NCBI GenBank assembly: GCA_024697025.1
Contig: JAILGH010000057.1
Location: 17,784-81,783 of the forward strand
Direction: 5' to 3'
Length of the DNA: 64,000 nucleotides
Source: Pseudobutyrivibrio sp.
GTDB lineage: Bacteria > Bacillota > Clostridia > Lachnospirales > Lachnospiraceae
The translations under genes were made by a program, and so were the position numbers. Shown in pieces: positions 25,811 through 34,031 of the stretch (its first letter is position 1; every line of letters begins with the position of its first letter). The notes under the pieces were generated by a model. That model did not search any database. It saw nothing but the letters and a program-made list of their open reading frames with translations, and had not been told where the DNA came from.

Positions 25811-28066
25811 ATGAATAGTTTAGACAAGCAAAAGCATTTTCTAATGGATGTTTTTAAGAGTTCTTCCTACATTCCTATGAAAAAGAAGGACCTAGAAATC
25901 CTATTAGATGTAGAAAAGGATAAAAGAGCAGAGTTTGCGCAGGTTCTTAGCGAGCTTGTGGATGAGGGAAAGGTTGAGGTTACCAAGCGTGGTAAGTATC
26001 AAATTGCTGAGAGTCGTCCAAAGTTTATCAAGACCAAGGACCACCGCAAGAAGAAGCCTACTAAGGCTGAGGCTGCAGCCAAGAAGCAATCTCTTAACGA
26101 GGTGGCTAAGGAGGCTAATAAGAGTAAATACGACAACGTTGAGCCAGATATTATTGGCCGTTTCATTTCTCATAAGGACGGTTATGGTTTCATTGAGGTT
26201 GAGGGCCAGGAGGAGGACTACTTTGTAGGACGAGATAATACTGGCTTTGCGATGCAGGATGATACAGTTGCTGCCATTCTTACCTTTGGAGCACCTGGCA
26301 AGAGGCAGGAGGCCAAGGTTATCAGAATCATCACCCATGGTTTTTCTGATGTGGTTGGTACTTTTGAAAAGAGTGAAAACTTTGGTTTTGTTATTGCAGA
26401 TAGCAACAAGCTAGATAGAGATATATTTATTCCTGCCGGCAAGGATATGGGCGCAGTTACAGGTCACAAGGTTGTGTGCCATATTAACGACTATGGTGAT
26501 GACAGTCACAAGCCTGAGGGTGTTATTACTGAGATTTTAGGTCATAAGAATGATCCTGGCGTAGATATTCTTTCTATTGTTAGAAGTTTTGGTATTGATA
26601 CAGAGTTCCCTGACAAGGTTATCAAGCAGGCATCCACAGTTGCTAAGCCTGTTTCTGAGGCTGATATGGCTGGTCGCAAGGACCTTAGAGACCTGACGGT
26701 TGTTACAATCGATGGTGAGGATACTAAGGATATTGATGATGGTGTCAGCCTAGAGGTGAGCGGGGACAACTTCATTCTTGGAGTTCATATTGCGGATGTT
26801 ACTAACTATGTGCAGGAGTCGTCTGCATTAGATGTTGAAGCATTAAAGCGCGGCACTTCGGTGTACCTTGCAGACAGAGTCATTCCTATGCTGCCACATA
26901 CCCTTTCAAATGGCATGTGTTCCCTTAACGAGGGAGAGGATAGACTTGCCCTTTCATGTATCATGACTTTTGATAAAAAGGGTAAGCTTGTTGACCACGA
27001 GATTTGTGAGTCTGTTATCCACAGCAATCATCGCATGACTTACACTAGTGTGTTTGCCATTATGAATAATGATGAGCAGGAAAGAGCCAAATACTCTGAT
27101 GTCTGCGAGATGATTGACAACATGTATGAGCTTTCCAAGATTCTTCGTGCAAAGCGTAAGAAGAGAGGCTCTATAGATTTTGATTTTCCAGAGACTCATA
27201 TTTTGATTGATGAGAATGGCAAGGTTGTTGGGCTAGCTCCTTATGAGCGAAATGATGCTCACAAGTTGATTGAGGACTTTATGCTTGCTGCAAATGAAAC
27301 GGTGGCAGAGCATTTTAATTTGATGGAGTCACCATTTGTTTATCGTGTGCATGGGGCACCAGAGCCAGAGAAGATGCAGACTCTTGGCAAGTTTCTCGGC
27401 GCATGTGGCTATGCTCTTAAAGGCAACAAGGAGTACATACATCCGAAGGAAATCCAAAAGATGCTTGATTCCTTGAAGGGGCATGAGGACGAGGCAGTTA
27501 TCACCAAGATGACACTTCGAAGTATGCAACAGGCAAGATACGATACTGAGTGCAAGGGACACTTTGGTTTGGCGGCTCAGTATTACTGTCATTTTACTTC
27601 GCCTATACGTAGATACCCTGATTTGCAGATTCATCGTATAATCAAGGACCATCTCCGTGGTAGAATGAACGAGAGGAAAATCTCTCACTACGAGTCAATT
27701 CTTCCAGAGGTAGCTATGCAAACTAGTAAGCTAGAGCGCAGGGCAGAGGAATGTGAGCGTGAAGTAGACAAGCTCAAGATGGTTCAGTTTATGAAGGACT
27801 TTATAGGCCAGCAGTTTGAAGGCAGCATTTCTTCAATTACTGGTTGGGGAATGTATGTCGAGCTTGATAACACAGTTGAGGGCTTGGTACATGTATCCAC
27901 CCTTTACGACGATCACTATGAGTTTATTGAGGATAACCTTACACTTGTAGGTGAGCGCACTGGTCGTACCTTTAAGCTAGGTCAGCCGGTTACAGTTATT
28001 CTTGATTCGGTGGATGAGCAGGCTCGTACTATAGACTTCATTTTGGAAGAATTCCAGAGATTTTAA
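25811..28066 (+). CDS. rnr: Ribonuclease R
   Basis: RNase R is a processive 3'-5' exoribonuclease that degrades structured RNA, including mRNA released by trans-translation. The 751-aa protein has an N-terminal winged-helix region, cold-shock domains (GRFISHKDGYGFIEVEG, GTFEKSENFGFVIAD), the RNB catalytic domain with DGEDTKDIDDGVSLE (metal-binding Asp cluster) and HYCHFTSPIRRYPDLQ-like residues (YYCHFTSPIRRYPDL), and a C-terminal S1 domain (GSISSITGWGMYVELDN). ATG 25811 after AGGGAA is chosen, because the TTG at 25751 lies before the intergenic hairpin. Confidence 0.97.
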   Translation: MNSLDKQKHFLMDVFKSSSYIPMKKKDLEILLDVEKDKRAEFAQVLSELVDEGKVEVTKRGKYQIAESRPKFIKTKDHRKKKPTKAEAAAKKQSLNEVAKEANKSKYDNVEPDIIGRFISHKDGYGFIEVEGQEEDYFVGRDNTGFAMQDDTVAAILTFGAPGKRQEAKVIRIITHGFSDVVGTFEKSENFGFVIADSNKLDRDIFIPAGKDMGAVTGHKVVCHINDYGDDSHKPEGVITEILGHKNDPGVDILSIVRSFGIDTEFPDKVIKQASTVAKPVSEADMAGRKDLRDLTVVTIDGEDTKDIDDGVSLEVSGDNFILGVHIADVTNYVQESSALDVEALKRGTSVYLADRVIPMLPHTLSNGMCSLNEGEDRLALSCIMTFDKKGKLVDHEICESVIHSNHRMTYTSVFAIMNNDEQERAKYSDVCEMIDNMYELSKILRAKRKKRGSIDFDFPETHILIDENGKVVGLAPYERNDAHKLIEDFMLAANETVAEHFNLMESPFVYRVHGAPEPEKMQTLGKFLGACGYALKGNKEYIHPKEIQKMLDSLKGHEDEAVITKMTLRSMQQARYDTECKGHFGLAAQYYCHFTSPIRRYPDLQIHRIIKDHLRGRMNERKISHYESILPEVAMQTSKLERRAEECEREVDKLKMVQFMKDFIGQQFEGSISSITGWGMYVELDNTVEGLVHVSTLYDDHYEFIEDNLTLVGERTGRTFKLGQPVTVILDSVDEQARTIDFILEEFQRF

Positions 28067-28111
28067 CACTATTTTGCGTAAGCTATATTTTTTAGAAATT
28101 GGGAATGTGAT

Positions 28112-28576
28112 ATGAATAAAGAAGGCAGAAAGTTAATTGCAAATAATAAAAAGGCTTACCATGAATATTTCATGGAGGAGGAATACGAGGCAGGTATAGA
28201 GCTTCACGGCACAGAGGTTAAGTCTATGAGACTTGGTCAGTGCTCTATTAAGGAGGCTTTTGTCCGTATTGATAATGGGCAGATTTACATTTATCAGATG
28301 CATGTTAATCCTTATGAGAAGGGTAACATCTTTAATAGAGATCCACTTCGTCCTAGAAAGCTTTTGATGCACAAGGCAGAGATTAATCGCCTCTTTAGCA
28401 AAATCAAGGAGAGCGGCTATACCATTGTTCCCCTTGAGGTGTATTTAAACAATGGTCTTGTAAAGGTCAAAATTGCTCTAGCTAAAGGTAAAAAGCTTTA
28501 CGACAAGCGCGCGGATATTCAAAAGAAGGATATGAAGCGTGAGGCAGAACGAGACTTCAAGATGAATTTCAGATAA
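28112..28576 (+). CDS. smpB: SsrA-binding protein SmpB
   Basis: SmpB binds tmRNA and fits it into the ribosomal A site to rescue stalled ribosomes. The 154-aa protein shows NNKKAYHEYFMEEEYEAGIEL, GTEVKSMRLGQCSIKEAFVRI, HVNPYEKGN, DPLRPRKLLMHKAEI, GLVKVKIALAKGKKLYDKR and the basic tail KKDMKREAERDFK. It lies 45 bases after rnr, with the tmRNA gene itself 770 bases downstream past maf, so the rescue machinery is co-located. Confidence 0.98.
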   Translation: MNKEGRKLIANNKKAYHEYFMEEEYEAGIELHGTEVKSMRLGQCSIKEAFVRIDNGQIYIYQMHVNPYEKGNIFNRDPLRPRKLLMHKAEINRLFSKIKESGYTIVPLEVYLNNGLVKVKIALAKGKKLYDKRADIQKKDMKREAERDFKMNFR

Positions 28577-28588
28577 GGAAGAGATGGC

Positions 28589-29134
28589 ATGAAATTGATT
28601 TTAGCATCGGGCTCACCTAGACGCCGTGAGCTTCTAGCACAGGCAGGTATTGAATATATTGTGGAGCCTGCCGATATAGAAGAGACAACAACCGAGACGC
28701 TTCCAGCCAGGGTTGTTGAAGACCTTAGCCGTCAAAAGGCTCTCGCAGTCTCAAAGAATCATCCGGGCCAGGTTGTACTTGCGGCAGATACAGTGGTTGC
28801 CTTTGACGACAAAATACTTGGCAAGCCTGTAGATGAGGATGATGCATTTGAAATGCTTACTGAGCTTTCCGGCAGAACTCATCAGGTATACACAGGTGTA
28901 ACTATCGTATATACGGATAGAAGTGTTAAGACATTCTCTGAGTGCACTGAGGTTACAATGTATCCAAACTCACCAGAGGCTATTCGTAGCTACATTGCCT
29001 CAGGAGAGCCTATGGACAAGGCAGGTGCCTACGGCATCCAAGGCCTTGGGTCAGTTTTAGTGGAGCGCATCAATGGCGACTACAATAACGTAGTTGGCTT
29101 GCCCCTGGCAAAAGTTTATAGGGAATTGAAATAG
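28589..29134 (+). CDS. maf: Maf-family nucleoside triphosphate pyrophosphatase
   Basis: Maf proteins hydrolyse non-canonical or pyrimidine NTPs (dTTP/UTP) to monophosphates. The 181-aa protein has LILASGSPRRRELLAQAGI at the N-terminus, SRQKALAVS, VVLAADTVVAFDDKILGKP and the C-terminal KAGAYGIQGLGSVLVERINGDYNNVVGLPL, all typical. The start is ATG 28589 with AAGGAAGAG upstream. It is inserted between smpB and ssrA. Confidence 0.95.
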   Translation: MKLILASGSPRRRELLAQAGIEYIVEPADIEETTTETLPARVVEDLSRQKALAVSKNHPGQVVLAADTVVAFDDKILGKPVDEDDAFEMLTELSGRTHQVYTGVTIVYTDRSVKTFSECTEVTMYPNSPEAIRSYIASGEPMDKAGAYGIQGLGSVLVERINGDYNNVVGLPLAKVYRELK

Positions 29135-29153
29135 GCTTCCTCTTGGGGGGATG

Positions 29154-29175
29154 AGATAATGCTTTAGCATTATCT
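29154..29175. repeat. Stem-loop in the maf-ssrA interval
   Basis: AGATAATGC (29154-29162) and GCATTATCT (29167-29175) form a perfect 9-bp stem with a TTTA loop. The flanking GGGGGGATGAG and CCACCCTGGCGAAGGG loosely resemble the GGTGG/GATGAGGGG repeat near hisF. No T-run follows, so it is a weak terminator at best. Confidence 0.5.
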
Positions 29176-29199
29176 GCCACCCTGGCGAAGGGAAATCTA

Positions 29200-29227
29200 T
29201 TGATTTTTATCGTAGAAAATATATAAT
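29200..29227 (+). promoter_or_regulatory. Predicted sigma-A promoter for the tmRNA precursor
   Basis: TTGATT (29200-29205), a 16-bp spacer and a perfect TATAAT (29222-29227) precede the tmRNA by about 110 bases. Transcription from here would include the partial duplicate of the tmRNA 5' end. Confidence 0.6.
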
Positions 29228-29242
29228 TAGATTTGCTTTAAA

Positions 29243-29273
29243 AACTTTACAAGGGCTAGTAATGGTTTCGACA
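29243..29273 (+). repeat. Partial duplicate of the tmRNA 5' end
   Basis: A 31-base segment, AACTTTACAAGG then GCTAGTAATGGTTTCGACA, recurs with one mismatch at 29336-29366, where it contains the real tmRNA 5' end. The copies are 93 bases apart. The left copy has no tag frame or 3' half behind it. Confidence 0.9.
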
Positions 29274-29345
29274 AAATGATGTTAAAAGCTGACTGGAAGG
29301 AAGTCTTTTCACATCAGAAACCGGCACAACTTAACAACTTTATAA

Positions 29346-29687
29346 GGGCTAGTAATGGTTTCGACAGGGGTCATGCAGCGGAAGAAGCGAGTCCCACGGC
29401 GATGGGTTAAATGGCCAAACTTAAAATTAAACGCTAACGAAAAAGAATTAGCATTCGCTGCCTAAGCGCAGCAGTCTGACCTAGGGCACCTACATCTTAG
29501 GATTCAGACTTCGACTTTGTAGGAAACGACAGTATCAAAGCTTTGAGATATTGGGCGTATTATGAAGCTACTAAAACATGTATCTTGTTTGTGAGAGCCA
29601 TGTGGAGGGAATGATAATCCACAAACTACACTCGTAGAAGGGCCGGGAATTGGCTTTTGGACACGGGTTCGACTCCCGTCTAGTCCA
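29346..29687 (+). ncRNA. ssrA: Transfer-messenger RNA (tmRNA)
   Basis: tmRNA rescues stalled ribosomes with SmpB. The 5' end GGGCTAG pairs with 3' CTAGTCC (29680-29686) to form the acceptor stem, with one G-U pair. The T arm ACGGG-TTCGACT-CCCGT is evident, and TGGTTTCGACAG is the canonical 5' motif. The tag reading frame ends NANEKELAFAA and a TAA stop at about 29462, giving the usual hydrophobic AA terminus. The discriminator A is followed by CTA, so CCA is not fully encoded and would be added after transcription. A strong terminator lies 11 bases downstream. Confidence 0.96.
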
Positions 29688-29697
29688 CTATTTAAAA

Positions 29698-29748
29698 AGT
29701 CTTAAAACCAATAATTCTAATTGGATTGTTGGTTTTAAGGCTTTTTTT
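29698..29748 (+). terminator. Rho-independent terminator of ssrA
   Basis: AGTCTTAAAACCAA (29698-29711) pairs with TTGGTTTTAAGGCT (29729-29742), a 14-bp stem with one G-U pair, followed by a run of seven T. Confidence 0.93.
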
Positions 29749-29917
29749 AGTTCGGATCTTTATGGATTTGCAATTTTTTATAAAAGATTTTTTCATTTTT
29801 TGGAAAAAAATGAAGATTTTTTTTGTATATATAATAAGCGCGCAAGAAGTAAGTTTGAATAAGTAATAATTTAAAGCGATAGGAATATATAAAAATAGCA
29901 AGAATGGAGGAATAAAG

Positions 29918-31165
29918 ATGATAATTGATAATATTGAGTATGTTAAAAAATATCTTGAAAAAAGAGCAGAACAGGAAAATATTTTTTATCCAGTTAATGA
30001 TGAGGGAAAATTAAAATTAGTTGAATCAATGAAGAGTTTAAAAACAGAGAACAAGGAATTATTAGAAGATAAAACACTGTTAGAAGATGTGAATGCTATA
30101 TTTAAAGAAGTGAATTTGCATTTAAATGGGGACAAAGCAAGTTCAGCAGTAGAAAGAATTATTTCAGAATTTAATGAAATAATTTCAGACAAGGATAAAC
30201 TGATTTCTGAAAATGAGGCTGTAAGTTCGGAAAAAAGAGAATTGATTTCAGAAAAAGAGCAAGCTTTTTTAGAAAAAGAAAAAATGAGTTTTGAAAAATT
30301 ATTTGGCATAGTAAAGAAAAATAATCCTAGTGTTGAAGGGAATGACTTGCTAAGGGTAATTTCTGATAGAGATGTCGAAGAGTATATTACAAGTGAAATA
30401 ACAGATAATAGAGGCGAAAAAACGATTAGTGATTTATTATATACTGCTGAACGCATAAGTGGGTTGTACGAGAGTATTAATTTAGGATTAATAAAAGCTA
30501 ATGAATATTTTTATAATCCAATATCAGATAATTTCTATGACAAAGTTATAGATATTTATAAGACAAAACAACCAGAAGTTTCTTTGTCAAAGTTACAAAA
30601 TTTTAAGGATAAATTTAAAGGCAAGGAATTAAATGATGAAGAAAGGTTGCAAGAGTCACTAAAACATATAAGGGCGCTAGTGCAAGACGATGATGCAATA
30701 CCGTCAAACCCGATTGAAATGTTGAGGGAATTCGCACAAAACATTTTAGATAGTAAAGAAAATGAAAAAAGAAAATCCAAGACAGAAGAATCATCGTCAC
30801 AGTCCACTGCAAGCTCTATATCTTCTGTGTCAGGTACCAAGGAAGAATTAAATGCAAATGAGAATAATTTTGATAAAAAAACTTTCAAACATAATAATAA
30901 CTTAAACAGTAATAAGTATGAGACTAATATAATAAATAATAACAATCGTTTGTTTAATAATCATTATGTTAATGAAAACTTAAACAGTAATATGCATGAG
31001 ACTAATATAATAAATAAAAACAATCTTTTGTTTAATAATCATTATGTTAATGAAAACTCTAAAGATAATGTTCCAGATAAAGCTAGCATAAATACAAAAA
31101 GAGAAAAGACGAATGTTTGGAAGAAAATTAAACAATCATTTAAGCAATGCTGTGGTTATAAGTAA
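29918..31165 (+). CDS. AT-rich coiled-coil protein of unknown function with a 26-aa tandem repeat
   Basis: This 415-aa Asn/Lys/Glu/Ser-rich protein starts at ATG with GGAGG seven bases upstream. Residues about 30-130 form a strong coiled coil with ISEK/SEKRELISEK heptads. The middle is helical (LLYTAERISGLYESINLG, SLSKLQNFKDKFKGKEL), followed by a Ser-rich linker. Two 26-aa copies of the unit NLNSN..ETNIIN.NN.LFN come next. The basic end is KKIKQSFKQCCGYK. There is no signal peptide or membrane segment. Its codons are visibly more AT-rich than those of its neighbours, and it lies straight after the ssrA terminator, a common integration hot spot, though no integrase or attachment repeat is seen. 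No family is recognised. Confidence 0.7.
   Translation: MIIDNIEYVKKYLEKRAEQENIFYPVNDEGKLKLVESMKSLKTENKELLEDKTLLEDVNAIFKEVNLHLNGDKASSAVERIISEFNEIISDKDKLISENEAVSSEKRELISEKEQAFLEKEKMSFEKLFGIVKKNNPSVEGNDLLRVISDRDVEEYITSEITDNRGEKTISDLLYTAERISGLYESINLGLIKANEYFYNPISDNFYDKVIDIYKTKQPEVSLSKLQNFKDKFKGKELNDEERLQESLKHIRALVQDDDAIPSNPIEMLREFAQNILDSKENEKRKSKTEESSSQSTASSISSVSGTKEELNANENNFDKKTFKHNNNLNSNKYETNIINNNNRLFNNHYVNENLNSNMHETNIINKNNLLFNNHYVNENSKDNVPDKASINTKREKTNVWKKIKQSFKQCCGYK
30901..31056 (+). repeat. Two tandem 78-bp repeats
   Basis: A 78-bp unit beginning CTTAAACAGTAATA is repeated at 30901-30978 and 30979-31056 with few differences, keeping the reading frame of the AT-rich gene (26 residues per unit). 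Confidence 0.92.
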
Positions 31166-31219
31166 TAAAATCCATTTGTTCAATACTCACGGAAAGAATG
31201 TTCTGAGTTGAAGCCGGCT

Positions 31220-31260
31220 CATCCCTTTGTTACACTTTTATTGTAGTGTTAAAAGGGGTG
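31220..31260 (+). promoter_or_regulatory. Leader hairpin before the DD-carboxypeptidase gene
   Basis: CATCCCTTT and TTACACT (31220-31236) pair with AGTGTTA and AAAGGGGTG (31245-31260) with small interruptions. No T-run follows, so it is not an evident terminator; it is either a leader structure or a transcript end point. Confidence 0.45.
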
Positions 31261-31301
31261 ATAGTTAGATTGTTATGAGTAGTTATAAATCTAGGAGAAA
31301 T

Positions 31302-32435
31302 ATGTCTTACGAGCAGCGGCAGACATATCGTAAAAGGAAGAGACTTATCCGTAGGATTCAGGTATACGGCGAGATAGCAGTTATTACTGTATTGTTGCTG
31401 TTGGCCGGCGGATTTTTAGTAAATAAAATAACCAAACATGATTCCAAGATTTCTGTAGCAGCAGAGAAAAAAGAAACTGGCAAAGCAAAGCAAGCTAAGG
31501 AAGAGAAAAAGGATGATAAGGGCCTAAAGGTTTCTGCCAAGGCAGCTGAGGACCCTGATGCTAAGCCTGCTGAAGGTGAGGATACAGAGACTCCAGCTGA
31601 GGAACAGAAAACATCAAGTGGCACATATTCTGCAACCAAGACCGATGATACAACAACCATTACCGGTGATGTGGTTAGCAATTATGCCATTCTTATAAAC
31701 AATGATACCAAGCAGATTGTTGGTTCACTCAATGGCACAGATAGAATTGTGCCAGCTTCAATGACCAAGGTCATGACAGTGCTTACGGCGGCAAGACATA
31801 TCAAGCCGGAGCAGCTAGATGAAAAGGTCACTTTGTCCCACGAGGCAGTTGATTTTTCTTATGCAGGCGGAGGTTCTACCTCTGGCTTTGTTGAGGGCGA
31901 GGAGATTACTGTTAAAGATTTATTCTACGGTACCATACTCCCATCTGGTGGCGATGCGGCAACTCAGCTTGCAATGTATGTTGCTGGGGATGTAGATACC
32001 TTTGTAGGAATGATGAACGATGAAGTCAGCAATCTTGGTCTGAGTGATACAACTCACTTTACCAATCCAGTGGGCTTTCACAACGAGGACCATTACAGCA
32101 CGCCTTATGATATTGCCATTATCATGATGGCGGCTCTTGATAATGATATTTGTAAAGAGGTTATCAAGACCAAGGTTTATCAGTCTTCAGCTTCCAATAT
32201 TAATCCTGAGGGACTTACGATTTCTAATTGGTTTTTAAGAAGAATTGAGGACAAAGATATTGGCGGAACCATCGAGGCTGCCAAGACAGGATATGTTGAT
32301 GAATCAGGTAGCTGTGCAGTTAGCGCCATGACTACAGAGGGTGGCACAGAGTACATTCTTTGCACGGCCAAGTCTGCATCATCCTGGAGATGTATAAATG
32401 ATCATGTTTCAATCTACAAGACCTATGCTAAATAA
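31302..32435 (+). CDS. D-alanyl-D-alanine carboxypeptidase, peptidase S11 family
   Basis: This enzyme trims the terminal D-Ala from peptidoglycan stem peptides outside the membrane. The 377-aa protein has a basic N-terminus, one membrane helix (about residues 18-38), an acidic Lys/Glu/Ala linker, then the catalytic domain. The SxxK motif is PASMTKVMTV, and the third motif is AAKTGYVDESGSC. The second motif reads ILPSGGDAA where SxN is usual, so the Asn is replaced by Gly. ATG 31302 with AGGAG at 31293-31297 is preferred to ATG 31275, which has no well-placed RBS. Its 3' end overlaps the convergent HAD gene by 8 bases. Confidence 0.9.
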   Translation: MSYEQRQTYRKRKRLIRRIQVYGEIAVITVLLLLAGGFLVNKITKHDSKISVAAEKKETGKAKQAKEEKKDDKGLKVSAKAAEDPDAKPAEGEDTETPAEEQKTSSGTYSATKTDDTTTITGDVVSNYAILINNDTKQIVGSLNGTDRIVPASMTKVMTVLTAARHIKPEQLDEKVTLSHEAVDFSYAGGGSTSGFVEGEEITVKDLFYGTILPSGGDAATQLAMYVAGDVDTFVGMMNDEVSNLGLSDTTHFTNPVGFHNEDHYSTPYDIAIIMMAALDNDICKEVIKTKVYQSSASNINPEGLTISNWFLRRIEDKDIGGTIEAAKTGYVDESGSCAVSAMTTEGGTEYILCTAKSASSWRCINDHVSIYKTYAK

Positions 32436-33075
32436 GGTCTTGTAGTTTTGTTATTTTATCTATAAAGGCAATCGGATGAAATTGCTTAAGCACATCCATA
32501 TCTCTAAATCCGTAGGTGCAAAGCACATAGTCAAGCCCGGCATTTTCGGCTGTGGTGGCATCTACCTCAGAGTCGCCCACGTAAAGAACCTTTGACTTGT
32601 CGGCAATTCCAAGTTTGTCCAGGGCAATATTTATTGGCTCCGGGTCTGGTTTTCTTTTGTGATTGCCGTCATCGCCAACTACGATATCTATATGTGGGGC
32701 AAAGAAATCATTCATTAGAGAATCGCTGGCTGCCTGGCCTTTGTTGGTTACGATAGCCATTTTGATACCTTTGTCGGCAAGCTCTTTGGTGGTTTCAATC
32801 ACTCCTTCGTAAGGGGCAGTCTTGATTCTGTTGTGGCTGGTATAGTAAGCAATGTATTCATCTAAAAATTCCTGAAATCTGGAATAGCCTTCGCCTTCGG
32901 GAAGGGCACGTATAACCAGCTTTTTAAGTCCATTTCCAACAAAGCTTCTCACTTCCTCGATTGAGTGAGTTGGAAGGTTGTATTTTGCAAGTACATGGTT
33001 TAGGGAATCGGACAAATCTTCTAATGTATATAAAAGGGTTCCATCTAAGTCAAAAAGTATAGTATCGTATTTCAT
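32428..33075 (-). CDS. HAD-family hydrolase, phosphoglycolate phosphatase-like
   Basis: This 215-aa protein has HAD motif I FDLDGTLLYTLEDL, a helical cap (SIEEVRSFVGNGLKKLVIRAL), motif II AIVTNKGQ, the lysine region KRKPDPEPI and motif IV VLYVGDSEVDATTAENAG. Gph-like enzymes hydrolyse phosphoglycolate or related phosphoesters; the exact substrate is not fixed by sequence. ATG 33075 has AAGGAG seven bases upstream and is preferred to the earlier in-frame start at 33114. It is a single gene on the minus strand. Confidence 0.92.
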   Translation of the reverse strand: MKYDTILFDLDGTLLYTLEDLSDSLNHVLAKYNLPTHSIEEVRSFVGNGLKKLVIRALPEGEGYSRFQEFLDEYIAYYTSHNRIKTAPYEGVIETTKELADKGIKMAIVTNKGQAASDSLMNDFFAPHIDIVVGDDGNHKRKPDPEPINIALDKLGIADKSKVLYVGDSEVDATTAENAGLDYVLCTYGFRDMDVLKQFHPIAFIDKITKLQDLI

Positions 33076-33153
33076 TTGGTTCTCCTTGTAATTAATCTTG
33101 TAAGTACATCTCACAGTTATATACCTTAATAAAATGTTTGTAAAGGAAATATA

Positions 33154-33981
33154 ATGGAAGTAATAACAATAAATGATTTAAATGATAAGCGAGTCGAGCT
33201 TTATACTAGCTATAACGAGGCGCAGCTTTTACATTTATATGAGCCAAATGGCGGAGTTTTTATTGCTGAAACTCCAATGGTGATTACAAGAGCCATTGAA
33301 AGAGGCGCAAGGCCCATTTCTTTTTTAATAGAAGAAAAAGCTTTTGAAACCAAGGTTGTTAAAGAGCTATTAAAGCCTTTTGAGAACGATGAAATTCAAA
33401 CTTTTATTGCGGAGCTTTCAGTGATAAATCAGCTCACAGGCTTTAACCTTACCCGGGGTGTCCTTGCTGTAATGGAACGACCATCTCTTCCAGAACCTGA
33501 GGAATTATTCGCAAATGCGAATTGTATCGCGGTGCTGGAGGATGTTATGAATCCAACTAATGTTGGAGCAATCTTTAGGTCTGCTGCAGCACTTGGAGTT
33601 GATGGAATAATTCTTACCACCAACTGCACAGATCCTTTTTACAGAAGGGCGGCAAGAGTTGCCATGGGCACAGTTTTTCAGGTGCCATGGACATATTTTC
33701 CAAAGGATGCTGACATTAATAAGGCTTTGCATAAAGCTAGCTTTAAGACAGCTGCTCTGGCACTAAAGGAGGATGCAATAAGTCTTTCTGATGACAGGCT
33801 AAAGGCTTGTGATAAGCTTGCTGTTATTTTTGGAACCGAGAGCACAGGGATAAAGCAATCCACCATAGATTCCTGCGATTATACAGTGATTATTCCTATG
33901 CAAAATCAGGTGGATTCTTTAAATGTTGCTGCTGCATCCGCAGTTACTTTTTGGGAATTGAAGGGCAAATTTATTGAATAA
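33154..33981 (+). CDS. TrmH/SpoU-family RNA 2'-O-methyltransferase
   Basis: This 275-aa SPOUT protein has a substrate-binding N-terminal domain and the three SpoU motifs: NPTNVGAIFRSAAALGVDGI (about residue 132), AVIFGTESTGI and IPMQNQVDSLNVAAASAV near the end. It would 2'-O-methylate a ribose in rRNA or tRNA; the target base cannot be assigned. The RBS GGAAAT is weak. It is followed by a GNAT gene and a muramidase, apparently without functional connection. Confidence 0.92.
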   Translation: MEVITINDLNDKRVELYTSYNEAQLLHLYEPNGGVFIAETPMVITRAIERGARPISFLIEEKAFETKVVKELLKPFENDEIQTFIAELSVINQLTGFNLTRGVLAVMERPSLPEPEELFANANCIAVLEDVMNPTNVGAIFRSAAALGVDGIILTTNCTDPFYRRAARVAMGTVFQVPWTYFPKDADINKALHKASFKTAALALKEDAISLSDDRLKACDKLAVIFGTESTGIKQSTIDSCDYTVIIPMQNQVDSLNVAAASAVTFWELKGKFIE

Positions 33982-34031
33982 ATCAAGCAGCTTTGTTATG
34001 CTTTTTATATTCTAAGTCTAGGAGTTTTATT

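Noticed and set aside
29243..29273. A second complete ssrA gene
   Set aside because: Only the 5' block is duplicated; there is no tag frame or 3' half in the left copy.
29650..29862. A 70-aa open frame across the tmRNA 3' end and terminator
   Set aside because: It overlaps the T arm and acceptor stem of tmRNA and its terminator; no RBS and no protein-like composition.
30901..31056. A CRISPR array
   Set aside because: There are only two adjacent 78-bp units without spacers, lying within a coding frame.
29680..31170. An ssrA-integrated genomic island with attachment sites
   Set aside because: No integrase gene and no second copy of the ssrA 3' end were found in the window, so only a compositional hint remains.
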